Shown piece by piece: positions 36,675 to 45,531 of a DNA stretch of 64,000 bases. The notes below the pieces were generated by a model that saw nothing but the letters and a program-made list of their open reading frames with translations, ran no database searches and had not been told where the DNA came from. The stretch spans positions 1 through 64,000 of the forward strand of contig CAMAUV010000016.1 of the NCBI GenBank assembly GCA_945861415.1. The letters are read 5' to 3'. The position numbers were made by a program, and so were the translations under genes. Numbering within the stretch: position 1 is the stretch's first letter; every line of letters begins with the position of its first letter. Source of the DNA: Akkermansia muciniphila. GTDB lineage: Bacteria; Verrucomicrobiota; Verrucomicrobiia; Verrucomicrobiales; V1-33.

Positions 36675-37565
36675 TTAGTTTTCTGCGCCGGGAGGCACCG
36701 GGAGTTCCGGCGCTACTTCAGGAGCTGGAGTTGGAGCAGGTGCCGCGGGCTCCTGCGCCGGAGCTGGCGCGGGCACCTCGGGGGTATTTCCACCGCCGAC
36801 GGTTTCCGGTCGCATTTCACTTTGAGGAACTACATTTTGCTTTTCTAGGCTACTGTGAACCTTCGGTGATCGCTTGGGACGATTCTGGTTGGCTCCATAG
36901 GGCACGCCGTATGATTTACCGGTGACCATAACGGGTGTGCCGGACTTGACATTATTGAAAAACCATGCCGCCATAGTGCCCGGGAGGCGGATGCACCCAT
37001 GACTGGCGGGGTATCCGGGCAAATCGCCGCGGTGAAATCCCATCGCCGTTGGAGAGCCCATGTAATTCAGGCGCATGAACCACTTCATGAGCGATCCTTC
37101 AAAGCGCCCGCCAACCGGCACTGGATCAAATCCCGCCTCTACATCTTTCACCATCTTCCCACCGTTGTCGCTGACGAAGTCTCCGTAGCTTGAGGAGCGG
37201 TGATTCAAGTTTTTCTGGCCTATAGTGTAGGTTCCGGTTTCCGTGCAGTAATACTTTTGGCCCGATGAGATGGGGGAGAAGGCGATCAACTGGCTACCGA
37301 GGAAAAAATAAACACGCTGGGCATCGAGATCCACGATAAAAGCTGAGTTTTGCGCCGTGACGGGGGCAGCGAGCGTCCCTGCTGCCGGATAGAACCCACC
37401 CTTACCGCCTTTCTTTTTGTATTCGTCGACGGCGGCCACATCCTGCGGGCGCAACTGGTCGGGAAGGCGGGTATCCTGGAAAGGCTGAACGGCTTCTGGG
37501 GTGCCCCGGCAGGAGGCAAAAAGCAGTCCAAGGATCAGCGGAAAAAGAAGACGCAAGGAACACAT
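36675..37565 (-). CDS. L,D-transpeptidase (YkuD) lipoprotein
   Basis: A 296-residue exported protein. ATG 37565 gives a leader with lipobox LFASC. The YkuD domain spans about 80-230, with the catalytic motif SHGCIRLPG, preceded by PTAMGFHRGDLPGYPA. It would form 3-3 cross-links in peptidoglycan or attach proteins to it. The C-terminal 70 residues are low-complexity, rich in Pro, Ala and Glu (APAPAQEPAAPAPTPAPEVA), probably a flexible wall-spanning linker. Length is normal. Confidence 0.93.
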   Translation of the reverse strand: MCSLRLLFPLILGLLFASCRGTPEAVQPFQDTRLPDQLRPQDVAAVDEYKKKGGKGGFYPAAGTLAAPVTAQNSAFIVDLDAQRVYFFLGSQLIAFSPISSGQKYYCTETGTYTIGQKNLNHRSSSYGDFVSDNGGKMVKDVEAGFDPVPVGGRFEGSLMKWFMRLNYMGSPTAMGFHRGDLPGYPASHGCIRLPGTMAAWFFNNVKSGTPVMVTGKSYGVPYGANQNRPKRSPKVHSSLEKQNVVPQSEMRPETVGGGNTPEVPAPAPAQEPAAPAPTPAPEVAPELPVPPGAEN

Positions 37566-37819
37566 ATCGTCCACTGGATGGTCCGCGGCTCAATCAAGGC
37601 AACCGGAAGGTTAAGGGAAGTGAAGCATTTTGAGCTCAAGCCATACTTTTGAATTTCCTGCCTGAGCCGGCCTTTTATTTCATGCGAAAGCCGTGTCATT
37701 TTAAAGTGGCGCATGGCGCTTAGGATTCATTGAATCATCTCCAGACGTTATGAGGAACCACTTGCACACCACACAGGGTGCCGCATGATTTCGGCCCTTT
37801 TATTCTAGGTATCCGACTA

Positions 37820-38542
37820 ATGAAATTTGCCATACTTGGAGACATCCATGCCAACCTTGAAGCCTTCGACGCAGTCATGGCAGACGCGGAAGCTCAGGGA
37901 TGTACACATCACGTATGCATTGGCGACGTAGTCGGGTACAATGCCAACCCGCACGAGTGCGTCGCAAGGCTGCAAGAGTTGAACTGCCCGGTAGTGAAGG
38001 GGAATCACGATGAGGAGGCCAGCGCCGAAACGGAAATCGTCGGCCTCAACCCGCTAGCTCAGGCTGCGCTGGAATGGACGCGGAAGGCACTCACTGACGA
38101 GGATAAAACATGGCTACGGAATCTGCGCTTGGTGCGCCAGGTGCGGGACTTCATCATCGTCCATGCCACGCTCGACACGCCGACCGGCTGGGCCTACGTG
38201 ATGAACAAGCTCGACGCCATGGCCAGCTTCAGCTACCAGTTTACCCAGGCCTGCTTCTTTGGCCACACGCACACACCGCGGGTCTATGTGAAAGGCATCA
38301 CTGTCAGTCTAGAAAATACGGAGTTGATCCACATCGAGCCGGGCCGGAAATACTTTATCAATGTCGGCAGTGTCGGCCAGCCCCGGGATGGAGATTGGCG
38401 CAGTGCCTATGCTGTTTATGATCACGACACCCAGCATATTTACATCCGCCGGGTGCCCTATGATCTGGCAACGGCGCAGAAGAAAATACGGGCTGCCGGG
38501 CTGCCGGAACCGCTCGCGGAGCGTCTCGCCCTTGGCAAATAG
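37820..38542 (+). CDS. calcineurin-like metallophosphoesterase (YfcE/DUF2437-like)
   Basis: A 240-residue cytoplasmic metallophosphoesterase. ATG 37820 begins directly with the first metal motif, MKFAILGDIHANLEAF. The remaining motifs follow: GDVVGYNANPHECV, VKGNHDEEA, IVHATLDTP and FGHTHTPRVY, then FINVGSVGQPRDGD, typical of the family of small predicted phosphodiesterases. Substrate unknown. It lies upstream of rbfA on the same strand but is separated by a perfect hairpin and 223 bp, so it is probably its own unit. Confidence 0.9.
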   Translation: MKFAILGDIHANLEAFDAVMADAEAQGCTHHVCIGDVVGYNANPHECVARLQELNCPVVKGNHDEEASAETEIVGLNPLAQAALEWTRKALTDEDKTWLRNLRLVRQVRDFIIVHATLDTPTGWAYVMNKLDAMASFSYQFTQACFFGHTHTPRVYVKGITVSLENTELIHIEPGRKYFINVGSVGQPRDGDWRSAYAVYDHDTQHIYIRRVPYDLATAQKKIRAAGLPEPLAERLALGK

Positions 38543-38560
38543 GCGGGTGCACTACCCGCC
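38542..38560 (+). terminator. perfect hairpin at the phosphoesterase stop codon
   Basis: GGCGGGT (38542-38548) and ACCCGCC (38554-38560) with loop GCACT form a 7-bp GC-rich stem that begins in the TAG stop. No T-tract follows. It probably limits read-through toward rbfA. Confidence 0.45.
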
Positions 38561-38765
38561 GATCCTCAACCAGCGGCAAGGAAACGGGAGGAATATCCTG
38601 AATTTAGACCTTCAGAATTCGTGATTTACCGCCGGGGAAAACCCCTTGCAGCGCCCCTGAGCCGTGAAAAACTGCCCTCCCCTCCGTCCGCGGCAAATTT
38701 CGCGGGCAGAGTCTTCACCAGCCGGTTGCTCACACGGTGCGCACCGGCTTTACTTTTCCCTTCCA

Positions 38766-39146
38766 ATGAACAACCGTCTCCTCCGAGTGCGTGAGCTGAT
38801 CCAGCGTGAACTGGGCAGTATGATCGTGCGCGATCACCAGTTCACCGATGTGCTGGTGACCATCAATGATGTAGAAATCACACAGGACCTCAAGCATGCG
38901 AATGTTTACGTGGGTGTGATCGGCCCCGAACACAAGGCGCAGCAAGCCATTGACAAGCTCAACCGCCAGCACGGCGACTACCAAACCCGTATGGCCAAAC
39001 GCGTCGTGCTCAAGCACACTCCGCACCTTCACTTCAAGTTGGATCACAGCGTAGAGCGCGGTGTGCGTATCACTCACATAATGAGTGAAATAGACCAGCA
39101 GCTCGCGGAGTCCGAGGCGCATCAAGCGGCGGAGAAACCTGAATGA
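38766..39146 (+). CDS. rbfA: ribosome-binding factor A
   Basis: A 126-residue KH-type 30S maturation factor. ATG 38766 (MNNRLLRVRELIQRELGSMI) matches the family start; an upstream in-frame ATG would add 34 low-quality residues. Conserved segments are VLVTINDVEITQDLKHANVY, LKHTPHLHFKLDHSVERG and the C-terminal helix. RbfA is needed for 16S 5'-end processing and cold adaptation. It opens the block rbfA-nrnA-truB-ribF; infB and nusA, its usual upstream neighbours, are not seen. Confidence 0.95.
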   Translation: MNNRLLRVRELIQRELGSMIVRDHQFTDVLVTINDVEITQDLKHANVYVGVIGPEHKAQQAIDKLNRQHGDYQTRMAKRVVLKHTPHLHFKLDHSVERGVRITHIMSEIDQQLAESEAHQAAEKPE

Positions 39147-39227
39147 GTAGCTAGTTTGCAGTGTTCAGTATTCAGAATGCACGTCCGGAAACTGACCCTG
39201 AAATCTGAATCTGAAAGCTCACCTCCC

Positions 39228-40220
39228 ATGCCACTGAGAACTAATACCTCCTGCGCTGAAATCGCCGCCCGCCTGCGCGCGGCAGAAACCTTCGCTGTCA
39301 TCAGCCACTACCGTCCGGACGGCGATGCCATAGGCTCCTCTCTGGCCGTGGGGCTAGCACTTCAGGCAATGGGTAAAAAGGTGCGCGTGCTCAATGAGGA
39401 CACCGTGCCGGAAACCCTAAAGTTTCTCCCCGGCTCCGGCATGGTGGAGCAGCCGGGCGATGAAAAGATCGTCTGCGATGTCATCATCGCCGTGGATTGC
39501 GCGACGCGAGAGCGACTGGGCGCGAAATGCCTCGCCGTACTTGATTCTCCGCTATGGATCAACATTGACCACCACCGCAGCAATGAGGACTACGGCGACC
39601 TGCGCTTCATCGACAGCGATGCACCGGCCACCGGCGAGATCCTTTTCAATTTGCTACATGAAACCGGGTTGCCGCTCACGCAGGACATCGGCGCCAACAT
39701 TTATGTCGCCATCAGCACGGACACCGGCAGCTTTCAGTATCAGGGCACTACAGCGCGAACTTATGAGATCGGCGCCGCACTCATCCGTCTAGGCGTGGAT
39801 GTGCCATCACTGGCCCGCGACACTTATGAGAATTTCCCCCGCCGCCGCATCGAACTGCTGCGTGGCCTCCTGAACACCATGGAGATCACCAGCGGCGGAC
39901 GCGTTGCCTCGTGGGCGCTGACCGATGGGCTCGCAAAGAGCACCGGCATGATGCCGGAAGACGCCGAGGGCCTCATCGACACGATGCGCAGCATCCAGGG
40001 AGTGATCGTGGCCGCGGCATTCGAAGAGTTGCCCGGGCCCGAGGGGAAGGTTCGGCTCTCGCTGCGCAGCAAAGACCCTCAGGTGGATGTGGGCAAAGTG
40101 TGCGCGGTTTTTGGCGGCGGTGGCCATGCGATGGCTGCAGGCGCGCGTCTCCGCGGTCCCCTCTTCGAAGCTAAAATTCGCGTTCTCCAAGCTATTGATG
40201 AAGCACTCTCTCCCTCCTAG
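39228..40220 (+). CDS. nrnA: DHH/DHHA1 phosphoesterase, nanoRNase/pAp phosphatase type
   Basis: A 330-residue DHH-family enzyme expected to degrade 2-5-nt RNAs and dephosphorylate pAp. ATG 39228 is preferred to 39156, whose extra residues are not family-like. Motifs: ISHYRPDGDAIGSSLAV (motif I), VDCATRERLG (II), NIDHHRSNEDYGD (III, the DHH), and the C-terminal DHHA1 'GGGGHAMAAGARL'. Its last 23 bases overlap the truB start, so the two are translationally coupled. The order rbfA-nrnA-truB is common in bacteria. Confidence 0.94.
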   Translation: MPLRTNTSCAEIAARLRAAETFAVISHYRPDGDAIGSSLAVGLALQAMGKKVRVLNEDTVPETLKFLPGSGMVEQPGDEKIVCDVIIAVDCATRERLGAKCLAVLDSPLWINIDHHRSNEDYGDLRFIDSDAPATGEILFNLLHETGLPLTQDIGANIYVAISTDTGSFQYQGTTARTYEIGAALIRLGVDVPSLARDTYENFPRRRIELLRGLLNTMEITSGGRVASWALTDGLAKSTGMMPEDAEGLIDTMRSIQGVIVAAAFEELPGPEGKVRLSLRSKDPQVDVGKVCAVFGGGGHAMAAGARLRGPLFEAKIRVLQAIDEALSPS

Positions 40221-40947
40221 ACCCCGCACGCCCGATGCTGAAATCGACGGCGTGCTCCTCATAGACAAGCAGCCAGACATGACGTCGCACGACGTGGTGG
40301 CCGTCGCGCGCCGCCGCCTCGGCACAAAAAAAATCGGCCACTGCGGCACACTTGATCCCATGGCCACCGGCCTGCTGATTCTTGTCGTCGGCCGCGGCAC
40401 AAAGATGCAGGACCTGCTCATGGCGGAGGAAAAGGAATACGTGGGCACCCTGCGCCTAGGTAGCAGCACCAGTACGCAGGACGCCGAAGGGGAAGTGCTG
40501 GAGTCCAAGCCCGTACCAGCCTTTACCACCGCAGAGATTGATGAGGTCTTCCGCAGTTACCGCGGCGACTTCTACCAGCTCCCGCCCATGGTCAGCGCCA
40601 TCAAAATCGATGGCGTTCCCCTCTATAAACTGGCGCGCAAAGGCCAGGAAGTGGAGCGCAAGGAGCGCCTCGTGACCGTTTTCCATCATGAGATCAACCT
40701 TACTGCTCTGCCCGATGTGGACTTCCGCGTTGTCTGCAGCAAAGGCTTCTACGTCCGCACCTACTGTCACGACATCGGAGCTAAGCTCGGCTGCGGCGGC
40801 CACATGGCAGCCCTGCGCCGAACCCGCAGCGGAAAGTTCACAGTAGATGGCAATCTCACCTTCGATGAATTGAAGACTCTTCCCCAGGAAGAAATCATGA
40901 AACGCGTCCTCACACTACGGGATGTGAGCAAGCTGCGCGGCGCCTGA
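40198..40947 (+). CDS. truB: tRNA pseudouridine(55) synthase
   Basis: A 249-residue TruB, which makes pseudouridine 55 in the T loop of tRNAs. The first methionine inside the nrnA end (ATG 40198, MKHSLPPRPRTP) is chosen because the longer frame only reads through nrnA out of phase. Motifs: VLLIDKQPDMTSHDVV, IGHCGTLDPMATGLLILVVG with the catalytic Asp, and PMVSAIKIDGVPLYKLARKG. It lacks the C-terminal PUA extension found in some orthologues. It is followed 3 bp later by ribF. Confidence 0.96.
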   Translation: MKHSLPPRPRTPDAEIDGVLLIDKQPDMTSHDVVAVARRRLGTKKIGHCGTLDPMATGLLILVVGRGTKMQDLLMAEEKEYVGTLRLGSSTSTQDAEGEVLESKPVPAFTTAEIDEVFRSYRGDFYQLPPMVSAIKIDGVPLYKLARKGQEVERKERLVTVFHHEINLTALPDVDFRVVCSKGFYVRTYCHDIGAKLGCGGHMAALRRTRSGKFTVDGNLTFDELKTLPQEEIMKRVLTLRDVSKLRGA

Positions 40948-40950
40948 CCC

Positions 40951-41880
40951 ATGAAAACACTCGGTGCCATTTCGGAACTTTCCTCCCTTCCCGGTCCGGT
41001 GCATCTGGCCATCGGATTCTTTGACGGCGTACATGCCGGACACCAGGAAGTCATCGCTCACGCCCGCCGCTGCGCTGCAGAACAAGATGGCACTACCGTG
41101 GTAGCGACTTTTGAGCCGCATCCGCTGCGCTTTCTCCGGCCGGGGAGCGCGCCGCGCCTGCTCACCAGCACGCGGCACAAAGCCATGATCATGGAACGCC
41201 TCGGCGTCGGCCACCTGCTTATCATTCCCTTCGATGCCGCTCTCGCCGCGCAGGAACCGGCGGTATTCATCGACGGAATCGCCGCTTCCTGTAGGCCTCT
41301 AGGCGGTATCACTGTGGGTAAGTCATGGGCCTTCGGCAAAGACCGCGCGGGGAATCTCGCTACACTCTCCGCCTTAGGACGGGAGCAAGGATTCGCCGCC
41401 CATGGCATCGCCCCAGTGAGCGTGGGAGGCGAAGTGGTGAGCAGCACACGCATCCGCACCGCCGTGGAGTTCGGAGATTTTGAAACCGCCGCCACGCTGC
41501 TCGCCCGCGAGTACTCTGTGCTCGGCAACGTGGAGCACGGGCGCCAGCTCGGCCGCCGGCTGGGCTTCCCCACGGCTAACCTCACCCTCGAAAACGAGCA
41601 ACTCCCGCCCATCGGCGTCTATGCTGTGCGCGCCATGCTCGACGGCCATCTGCTCCCCGGCGTGGCCAACCTCGGCCACCGCCCCACTGTTGAGGGCACT
41701 AGTGAGCGCCACCTCGAAGTCCATCTCTTCGACTTCGACGCAATCATCTACGGCCACGACATGGAAGTCCGTTTCATCCAGCGACTCCGCGAAGAAGTCC
41801 GCTTCGAAAGCCTCGACGAACTGAAAGCCCAAATCACCCGCGACTCCCAACGGGCCCGTCAGGCGCTCGCCATGGCGTGA
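40951..41880 (+). CDS. ribF: bifunctional riboflavin kinase / FAD synthetase
   Basis: A 309-residue RibF, making FMN from riboflavin and FAD from FMN. The N-terminal nucleotidyltransferase half has FFDGVHAGHQEVIAHAR (the GxHxGH-type site), FEPHPLRFLRP and VGKSWAFGKDRAGN. The C-terminal riboflavin-kinase half has RLGFPTANLTLENEQLPPIG and VANLGHRPTVEG with EVHLFDFD. Normal length. It is the last gene of the rbfA-nrnA-truB-ribF unit; a 7-bp hairpin follows. Confidence 0.96.
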   Translation: MKTLGAISELSSLPGPVHLAIGFFDGVHAGHQEVIAHARRCAAEQDGTTVVATFEPHPLRFLRPGSAPRLLTSTRHKAMIMERLGVGHLLIIPFDAALAAQEPAVFIDGIAASCRPLGGITVGKSWAFGKDRAGNLATLSALGREQGFAAHGIAPVSVGGEVVSSTRIRTAVEFGDFETAATLLAREYSVLGNVEHGRQLGRRLGFPTANLTLENEQLPPIGVYAVRAMLDGHLLPGVANLGHRPTVEGTSERHLEVHLFDFDAIIYGHDMEVRFIQRLREEVRFESLDELKAQITRDSQRARQALAMA

Positions 41881-41888
41881 AGAGGAAC

Positions 41889-41905
41889 GCGAAGTTACAC
41901 TTCGC
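41889..41905. terminator. perfect 7-bp hairpin between convergent ribF and sufT
   Basis: GCGAAGT (41889-41895) and ACTTCGC (41899-41905) with a 3-nt loop lie just after ribF, in the 70-bp gap before the convergent SufT gene. No T-tract is present on either strand. It may act as a bidirectional stop. Confidence 0.4.
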
Positions 41906-41950
41906 TCCACCACACTAGTCCGGCGAAAGCCCACCTTCCTGCCCTCGCAC

Positions 41951-42493
41951 CTACACCATCCCCAACTGCATCCGCCCAACCTCTGATATCATGCCCTGAT
42001 TCCACGGCGGATCCCACACGATTTCCACCCGTGCATCATTCACTCCGGGGATGGTCATGATGCGCCCCTGCGCATCTGCCGCGATGGTTGGCCCCATGCC
42101 ACAACCGGGAGCCGTCAGCGTCATCTTCACCGCCACCACCGTGGCTTCTTCCTCTTTAGAAAGCGCACAGTCATACACCAGCCCCAAATCCACAATGTTC
42201 ACTGGAATCTCCGGGTCGAAGACATTCTTCAATGCGTCCCACACCGCCTTCTCCAGTTCTTCGCCCGTGAGTGGCACGGTTCTCTCCCCGGCGCTCTGGT
42301 CGTTCTTTTCGATACCCAGCGCGTCTGCATTTTTCGCGGAAATCCGTGCCAGTCCATAATTCGTAGCCACGGTATACGATCCGCCGAGGCTTTGTGTGAT
42401 GATAACCCGCGTGCCTGCCGGCAAGGTTATGGTATCACCACTCGGTATTTGGATGGCTTCGACTTCGCGGATCAGTTCTATTTCGCTGTTCAT
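41951..42493 (-). CDS. sufT: SufT-like Fe-S assembly protein (MIP18/DUF59 domain)
   Basis: A 180-residue SufT-type protein with a C-terminal DUF59 domain: EEKAVWDALKNVFDPEIPVN, IVDLGLVYDCALSKEE, VKMTLTAPGCGMGPTIAADA (with the conserved Cys) and VEIVWDPPWNQGMISEVGR. The N-terminal 80 residues are the 'putative Fe-S assembly SufT' extension (PAGTRVIITQSLGGSYTV). It acts in maturation of certain Fe-S proteins. It is the last gene of a three-gene set with a NifU-like scaffold and a rhodanese. Confidence 0.92.
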   Translation of the reverse strand: MNSEIELIREVEAIQIPSGDTITLPAGTRVIITQSLGGSYTVATNYGLARISAKNADALGIEKNDQSAGERTVPLTGEELEKAVWDALKNVFDPEIPVNIVDLGLVYDCALSKEEEATVVAVKMTLTAPGCGMGPTIAADAQGRIMTIPGVNDARVEIVWDPPWNQGMISEVGRMQLGMV

Positions 42494-42511
42494 GGGAAAT
42501 GGGGGTAAGGT

Positions 42512-42994
42512 TCAGGTGAGGATGACTTTGAGTTTGCCAGATTTCATGCCGCTCGCTTCGCCGAGGCTTTCCGCGAGATTTCCTGCCGGGGCGGGAGATA
42601 TCACCGGAGATGTCGCGGCAGCCACAGGAGCATTCGCATCAAGCGCCGCCCGCAGCGCGCCTTCCACCATCTGGCCGCAGTGAATTTTCATCGGCGGCAG
42701 CGGACCCAACGGCGCGCTGAGTTCCGCTGCGGAAAGATCCCGCGCCTCCTGCACCGTGCGGCCCTTCAGCATTTCTGTCGCCATACTCGCCACAGCGATC
42801 GCCGTCTGGCACCCAAAACTCTGGAACGAAGCGCGGTCGATCACCTTGCGCCCATCCTTCTCTGTGAACTTCAGCCACATGCGCACCATATCCCCACACT
42901 CTGGATTCCCCACCGTGCCCACGGCGTCAGCATCCGGCATCTCACCCAAATTACGAGGGCTCATAATAGTGGCGTTGAGAAGTTCTTCGCTCAT
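42512..42994 (-). CDS. NifU/IscU-like Fe-S cluster scaffold
   Basis: A 160-residue scaffold. The N-terminal NifU-like domain has three expected ligand cysteines: GNPECGDMVRMWL, FQSFGCQTAIAVASMATEML, and KIHCGQMVEGALRAALD. The last 40 residues are an Ala/Pro-rich tail (SPVISPAPAGNLAESLGEAS). ATG 42994 (MSEELLN) is preferred to the upstream non-ATG extension. It is 18 bp upstream of sufT. No cysteine desulfurase or SufBCD is adjacent, so sulfur delivery comes from elsewhere, perhaps via the rhodanese next door. Confidence 0.9.
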   Translation of the reverse strand: MSEELLNATIMSPRNLGEMPDADAVGTVGNPECGDMVRMWLKFTEKDGRKVIDRASFQSFGCQTAIAVASMATEMLKGRTVQEARDLSAAELSAPLGPLPPMKIHCGQMVEGALRAALDANAPVAAATSPVISPAPAGNLAESLGEASGMKSGKLKVILT

Positions 42995-43027
42995 AAAGTC
43001 GGGTAGTGGCACTGTTTATTTTATCAA

Positions 43028-43579
43028 CTACTCTATTTCGAGCCGGTAGCGCGGCACGGACGCATCGACTTCGCAACTCCACGCATCAATCCCGCCACGC
43101 AGGCTCTTCACATTCGTCATCCCGTGACCGATCAAATACGCCCCGGCATCCAGACCGCGAACCCCGTGGTGACAATACACCACAATTCGCTGCCCCTTAT
43201 CCCCACCGAAAAGTCCCTGCAGCAAGTCCTGCGTCATTAGTTCCGCCCCCGGCAGCTTCACCGCCTCAAACTCCTCACGGCTCCGCACATCGATCAAGCG
43301 CAACCCCTGTCCGTCCGCCATCGCCGCCTGCAAGTCCTGCGGACTCATCTGCATCTTCTCATCCTGCTCCGCGCAGTCCTTCAAATGCGTCAGCACCTCC
43401 GCAGGGTCGAGATTTTCATTCCGCCGACACACCTCCGCCAGCGTCTCCGCCGGTTCGAACCCGCAACTGCTGCACCCGCCGATATGATACTTGGCAAACA
43501 ACGCACGCCGCGCCCCCGGCATGGCAGCCAGCAGCGCATCCATGGTCGTATCAGCAGAAAAAGTAGAAGTCGCAGACAT
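43028..43579 (-). CDS. rhodanese-domain protein with N-terminal cysteine-pair module
   Basis: A 183-residue protein starting at ATG 43579 (MSATSTFSADTTM). Residues 1-70 form a small DUF1858/ScdA-like helical module with the cysteine pair in YHIGGCSSCGFEPAETLAEV. Residues 80-183 are a rhodanese: RLIDVRSREEFEAVKLPGAE and the active-site loop VVYCHHGVRGLDA, in which the catalytic Cys is present. It is the first gene of the Fe-S trio, 33 bp ahead of the scaffold gene. A persulfide-delivery role toward the scaffold is inferred from neighbourhood. Confidence 0.87.
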   Translation of the reverse strand: MSATSTFSADTTMDALLAAMPGARRALFAKYHIGGCSSCGFEPAETLAEVCRRNENLDPAEVLTHLKDCAEQDEKMQMSPQDLQAAMADGQGLRLIDVRSREEFEAVKLPGAELMTQDLLQGLFGGDKGQRIVVYCHHGVRGLDAGAYLIGHGMTNVKSLRGGIDAWSCEVDASVPRYRLEIE

Positions 43580-43691
43580 CGGGAAGGAAAGAATTACCCT
43601 GCGCATACCCCCTGCTCCTAGGAATGCAACCCCCCCGATGTGAATGCCCTCCGGCACCGGCCTCCCACCCTCCCTCGATTCCGTCCAGTAG

Positions 43692-43982
43692 ACTACCCTT
43701 ACTCGCTGCGGCACTTACATTGAGGCCGTTCAGTCCCAGTCGCTCACCTGCAGCGTCTTCCGCTACGCCGCAGGCATCACCGCAGGCCGCAGCCTCATCT
43801 TCGGAAGCGCTCCGGACGGCACTCCGGGCAAAAACATCACCACCTCCAACAATATCACCGGCTTCAATGCTGACGCCCACGAGGCCGACATGCATTACGA
43901 CGCCAGAGACCACGTCCCCATCGCATCCCCCCGGCTACGCCGGTGCCAACTGCCTCCAACCCGCGCCACGCCCCGCCCATAA
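43692..43982 (+). pseudogene. coding-like remnant in the 596-bp gap
   Basis: The gap between the rhodanese gene and the E2 gene has no intact gene. On the plus strand a 96-codon frame opened by TAG (43689-43691) and closed by TAA (43980-43982) reads GTYIEAVQSQSLTCSVFRYA, AAGITAGRSLIFGSAPDGTP and ITGFNADAHEADMHYDARDH. This looks like true protein sequence, but it has no usable start. The family is unknown. Nothing supportable is seen in 43983-44175. Confidence 0.3.
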
Positions 43983-44175
43983 AAAGTGCCCAAAATTGAG
44001 CATCACCCTACTTGGCATAAATTGCATTCTAAATAGGTTAAATGCCGTTCAGGGAGCTAACTTAGGTTACAAGGAACATGAGCGGCTTTTCACAGGGCCG
44101 ACTGCAATGCGCCGCGACGCCCCCGGGAAATCCGCGCTCTTTGTCGTTAGTAGAGAAAACATGGGCAGCGGGAGC

Positions 44176-45414
44176 CTACACCAGCATCAGAGCCGGATTT
44201 TCGAGATACTTCTTCAGTGCCGCGAGGTATTGAGCGCCAACGGCTCCGTCCACGACCCGGTGATCGCAGCTCATCCCAATCCACATACGGTCGCCGGGGA
44301 CGATTTCGCCTGCGGCATTGACCACCGGGACTTTTTTTGAGGTGCCGATGCTGAGGATGGCTGCCTGGGGCGGATTGATGATGGCGTCGAAGTTATCGAT
44401 ACCGTAAGCTCCGAGGTTCGAAATGGTGATCGTGCCGCCGGCAAATTCATCCGGACTCAGTTTCTTGCTCCGGGCGCGCATGGCAAGGTCTTTCACTGCA
44501 GCGCTCATTTCCGCGAGGGATTTGGTCTGGGCGCTACGGATGACCGGCGTCACCAAGCCATCCTCCACAGCAATAGCGACGCTGAGGTTCACGGAGGCAA
44601 ACTGCACAATACTGTCACGGTCGAAGGAAGCGTTGACGGCAGGAACGTCCACTGCGGCATGAGCCACGGCTTTGAGGATAAAATCGTTGACGGTATACTT
44701 GTTACCGCCACTCTTCTCGCTCGCCACATTGACTTCAGCCCGCAGATTAAGGATCGGTCCGCTGTCCACTTCGATATTGAGATAGAAGTGAGGAATCTGC
44801 GTCTTGCTTGCCAGCAGGCGCTCCGCGATGATGGTCCGCATGCCCGAAAGCGGGAGACGCTTGTCGTCAGGGCCAGCCACAGGACGAATCGTCTGGACGG
44901 CTTTGGCGTTTTCGGCGGCAGGGCGGCTGGCGGCCACCACATCCGCACGGACAATGCGACCGCCGGGGCCGGTACCTTCCAAATCCCGGAGGTCGATGTC
45001 ACGGTCGGCGGCAATTTTTTTGGCCAGCGGGGACGCTTTCACGCGGCCGCCGGACGCCGCTGACGCGCGGACGGAACCGATCCGGGCGGCGGAGGGCCCC
45101 TTAGGAGCAGACGGACCGGAAGGAGAAGCGCTGCCCACCGACGGCGACGAGGCGGGCGGAGAAGCAGGAATCTCTTCACCGGTAGCCACAACCACAGCGA
45201 TAATGGCTCCAACGGCCGCTTTTCCACTGGTGACATAAATTTTGCCTAGGGTGCCCGCAGTGTCGGAAGTCATCTCCATCGTCGCCTTGTCCGTCTCCAC
45301 TTCGGCCAAAACGTCACCGTGGGAAACTTTGTCTCCCTCGTTCTTGATCCATCGAACGAGATTACCCTCGGTCATGGTGTCACTTAGTTTCGGCATTTCG
45401 ATGTAGTCGGCCAT
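44176..45414 (-). CDS. 2-oxoacid dehydrogenase E2 (dihydrolipoamide acyltransferase)
   Basis: A 412-residue E2 of the pyruvate or related 2-oxoacid dehydrogenase complex. ATG 45414 (MADYIEMPKLSDTM) is the standard start. Domains in order: one lipoyl domain with the lipoylated lysine in EVETDKATMEM (residues about 35-45), a Ser/Ala/Pro-rich linker, the E1/E3-binding domain VKASPLAKKIAADRDIDLRD, and the catalytic domain ending in CDHRVVDGAVGAQYLAALK with the active-site His and Asp. Genes for E1 and E3 are not adjacent. It lies downstream of a DUF1501 gene on the same strand, with 117 bp between. 'Pyruvate' is likely from the GNLVRW/TSG pattern but not certain. Confidence 0.92.
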   Translation of the reverse strand: MADYIEMPKLSDTMTEGNLVRWIKNEGDKVSHGDVLAEVETDKATMEMTSDTAGTLGKIYVTSGKAAVGAIIAVVVATGEEIPASPPASSPSVGSASPSGPSAPKGPSAARIGSVRASAASGGRVKASPLAKKIAADRDIDLRDLEGTGPGGRIVRADVVAASRPAAENAKAVQTIRPVAGPDDKRLPLSGMRTIIAERLLASKTQIPHFYLNIEVDSGPILNLRAEVNVASEKSGGNKYTVNDFILKAVAHAAVDVPAVNASFDRDSIVQFASVNLSVAIAVEDGLVTPVIRSAQTKSLAEMSAAVKDLAMRARSKKLSPDEFAGGTITISNLGAYGIDNFDAIINPPQAAILSIGTSKKVPVVNAAGEIVPGDRMWIGMSCDHRVVDGAVGAQYLAALKKYLENPALMLV

Positions 45415-45531
45415 AGAGAAGGCAGTCATGGCGGCTGCTAACAGTCGGGCAACTGGAAAGTAGCTGCCGGAAGTAAGAATGTGCTGCCCCCTGCCGCCGG
45501 GAATCAATGGCGGCTTCCGGTTCGTTCCCTG

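Noticed and set aside
38542-38560. CRISPR- or attachment-like element at the perfect hairpin
   Set aside because: A single 7-bp stem with no repetition; simple terminator-type hairpin.
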